Origin: a virus
Length of the DNA stretch: 25,136 bases
Strand: one strand, 5' to 3'
Virus record (IMG/VR): IMGVR_UViG_3300023174_000599
Coordinates: 1 to 25,136 of that record
Position numbers and translations under genes: made by a program. Shown in pieces: positions 24,401 to 25,136 of the stretch (position 1 is its first letter; each line of letters opens with the position of its first letter). The notes under the pieces were generated by a model. The model was not told the origin of the DNA and searched no databases. It was given only the letters and a program-made list of their open reading frames with translations.

Positions 24401-25136
24401 GTTCTACTTCTACCCAAGCTGACGCATATATCGGTTCAGTTGAAGTCGGCACACATCCTTTCTGGGGTAGAAATTACGCCATGTTCAGCCACAAGGACAT
24501 GGATAACAGCGTAGATGGAAACGCAGCACTAATCCAGGCATACGATGGAGATACATTCTTAGGCGCAAAATCTACAAAATCGATATTCATAAAAAACGGA
24601 ACATCATTCATCGGCAAATTTGATAACGATAACATTGAACTGACAGGAGATACATCTACTTCAACTGCAACAATATTGGGAAATTCCTATGGATTGTCTT
24701 CTACAAAAATGTATGCAGGTTTGTTTGGAATAACACTTTCAGGATCTGCGACGACAACAATTACAGGATCTTCCAGCACAAACGCAGAAGCCTACATCGG
24801 AACAGCTGAAGTCGGAGAATTGCCCTATACTAGAACTAGCTTTCCAAACTATTTTGCCATGTTTGGGCATAAAACGTTAGATCATTCTTCTAATGGAAAC
24901 TACGCTCTTGTACAGTCTTACGACGGCGATACGTTCTTAAATTCTGCTAATTCAAAATCAATCTATCTTCAAAATGCAGGAAACCTAATTGGGACATTAG
25001 ATAATGATAACATATCTTTAACAGGACAAGCTAACACTTCTGTCGCAACAGAAATTGGAAGCGTTTATGGTCTGTCTTCCACAACCATCAAAGGCGGATT
25101 ATTTGGTCTAATCCTAACAGGTTCGGGAACGACCAT
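21421..25136 (+). CDS. Repeat-rich tail fibre protein, 3'-truncated at window edge
   Basis: An ATG one base after the previous stop, with AGGAA about 8 bases upstream, opens a frame read here for 1238 codons with no stop up to the window end. The N-terminus (MSNNPTVAKIGESGLVFAKD ... ATLRLPAAPKKGQLVYIKDA) looks like a virion-attachment and small beta domain. Residues about 215-245 (GDVVGPASSTDNAIARFDLT, then KLIQNSGVTISDS) are a segment common in phage tail fibres. The shaft at about 270-300 and 410-545 has short T-x-N-I/V-G strand repeats, likely a trimeric beta structure. From about residue 300 onward the protein is built of recurring modules of about 105-140 residues with the core AMFGHKTLDHS and ISLTGKAN. 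Codon choice differs between N-terminal and distal parts. Function: host recognition. The true C-terminus, possibly with a self-cleaving chaperone domain, is outside the window. Confidence 0.88.
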   Translation, partial: MSNNPTVAKIGESGLVFAKDKTTNQVTTIATTADMQIGLPNQSANLSLTGAIGLSTLDITIAEGSTRSIPDSLTSINVTTTGASGTATLRLPAAPKKGQLVYIKDAGGNAGTVSITVVGSPEGTKTNKGTTSHLIDGSTSKTITANYGILQLLWNSSSWSVISSTASSAPLDASYVVIGSNATLTNERILTAGSGISIVDGGAGAAVTISATGGGSGDVVGPASSTDNAIARFDLTTGKLIQNSGVTISDSNDIITPGDVAINGGDLTSTATTFNLLNSTVTTLNVGGAATTVTVGASTADVVVGRAEIGAWPAGTSYAFFGNSDYNHSVAGNYALIQASSAGTKNTWLNAPTGGKVYIANNDAALGYLDDNEISLTGKASTTQTVTLGSTYGASSLTLNAGTGNIGIETYNGLSTISIGTVNQPRTIEIGTASTQAQTVNIATGGATNDINIGNYVAGTNTTIAGDGVQVYTNGGTIAIDSSGTGGTVNIDAFGYNSSVNVGTGPAIKTVTVGSTTSTSTTTIQGGSSGVSVNSSNGNIVLNPTAVNGTIYLRNNGSDLATFSYNNVLGNTFSNIYLTGKSGDDTFVDIGSSYGSSNVNIYAGTGGILLSGSTTIISSSLDVAYYSFSRADARLGNAEVGSWPWGNFNDYASHFAMFGNEALDHSIISNYALLQDKLGYTYLNAASGKSLHLRSNNTDYAAINPTEGGSPTDKVVIYKVLSASGGTTTYTDAVLGNASIGSWPGYEGGAFKEWYAIFGHKTLDHTTTTLKAGLAQLYTGDTWLNSPAGNKVYLSNNGNTIGYFDDNEISLTGKANVDQTITLGSNYGGSYTRIDGGFLGVFISGSLITLTGSSANASLSADARIGSVEIGGLPGYGNSVAMFGHTDLNHAYNNDTSAGMGNYALGQSNDGSTYINSPQNKGIYFLTSGASGLPLGRIYFKTSTLSSELILTGASYFNSNVFLGSSYGQSSTSIYAGTGGIILSGSGASTIITGSTSTQADAYIGSVEVGTHPFWGRNYAMFSHKDMDNSVDGNAALIQAYDGDTFLGAKSTKSIFIKNGTSFIGKFDNDNIELTGDTSTSTATILGNSYGLSSTKMYAGLFGITLSGSATTTITGSSSTNAEAYIGTAEVGELPYTRTSFPNYFAMFGHKTLDHSSNGNYALVQSYDGDTFLNSANSKSIYLQNAGNLIGTLDNDNISLTGQANTSVATEIGSVYGLSSTTIKGGLFGLILTGSGTT
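22324..25136 (+). repeat. Tandem ~105-140-residue modules of the tail fibre
   Basis: At least six modules are seen: about 22324-22650, 23308-23622, 23623-24000, 24001-24417, 24418-24783 and 24784 to the edge, plus a partial one at 23060-23280. Typical order in a unit: IGxxEVGxWP, then YAMFGHKxLDHS, NYALxQ, DGDTxLNSxxxKSIYL, NNGNxIGxxDDNEISLTGKA, LGSxYGxSST, YAGTGGIxLSGS and a TTTITGSSS linker. Later units (24418 on) are closest to each other. Divergence is high between others, so the duplication is old or selected for variation. Confidence 0.85.
22645..23050 (+). repeat. Short beta-strand repeats interrupting the fibre modules
   Basis: Between the first full module and the partial one, the protein switches to short T-x-x-I/V-x-I/V-G units, for example TISIGTVN, TIEIGTAS, TVNIATGG, DINIGNY, SVNVGTG and TVTVGSTT, each about 11-20 residues apart. 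This is the pattern of a beta-solenoid or triple-beta shaft segment. It carries no charged core and is almost entirely Thr, Ser, Gly, Asn, Ile and Val. Confidence 0.7.

Noticed and set aside
22324-25136. CRISPR array or diversity-generating retroelement as explanation of the fibre repeats
   Set aside because: The repeats are protein-level, in frame, long and divergent, without identical short direct repeats or spacers. No reverse transcriptase or matching template/variable repeat pair is visible in the window.

Overview
The window is one densely packed, single-strand block of a large tailed-phage genome with a contractile tail (myovirus-like, T4-type baseplate logic). All 16 supported genes, including a small, uncertain overlapping frame, lie on the + strand. 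Gaps are mostly under 45 bases, many starts overlap or abut the previous stop, and no rRNA, tRNA, integrase, transposase or CRISPR array is visible. The phage assignment rests on a late-transcription sigma factor (T4 gp55-like), a gp25-like and a gp6-like baseplate wedge protein in tandem, a baseplate protein carrying LamG-like modules, several large Ser/Thr/Gly-rich virion proteins, and a repetitive tail fibre that runs off the right edge. The host cannot be read from the sequence. The style of the structural proteins resembles marine T4-like phages (family-level impression only).

Left part (1-4250): the C-terminal part of a RecB/Cas4-type PD-(D/E)XK nuclease with a Cys cluster, then two consecutive GT-B glycosyltransferases, a small membrane-anchored coiled-coil protein, the sigma factor and a small helical protein of unknown role. 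These look like nucleic-acid processing, surface or virion glycosylation, and control of the late genes that follow.

Middle part (4250-16840): an OB-like hub/structural protein (511 aa), then a 910-aa protein with a Pro/Gly/Asp-Glu repeat linker and a C-terminal Cys-His peptidoglycan hydrolase-like domain. After these come gp25-like and gp6-like wedges, a 502-aa structural protein, a 1149-aa wedge-like protein with two LamG-like modules, and a 314-aa protein. Together they probably build the baseplate, hub and cell-wall-penetrating device.

Right part (16840-25136): two structural proteins without a recognised family (1040 and 486 aa), then an open frame of more than 1238 codons that is clearly a tail fibre. 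Its distal part is built of degenerate modules of about 105-140 residues. Codon choice changes strongly between its N-terminal part and its distal repeats, which suggests module exchange in the host-recognition region.

The most interesting items are the fibre repeat architecture and its compositional switch, the modular hydrolase with its roughly 27-residue repeat linker, a possible frameshifted N-terminus of the sigma factor at an eight-A run, and the LamG-bearing baseplate protein. I found no clear evidence of a wholly new system; the window reads as a structural and late-regulation region with several poorly described proteins.
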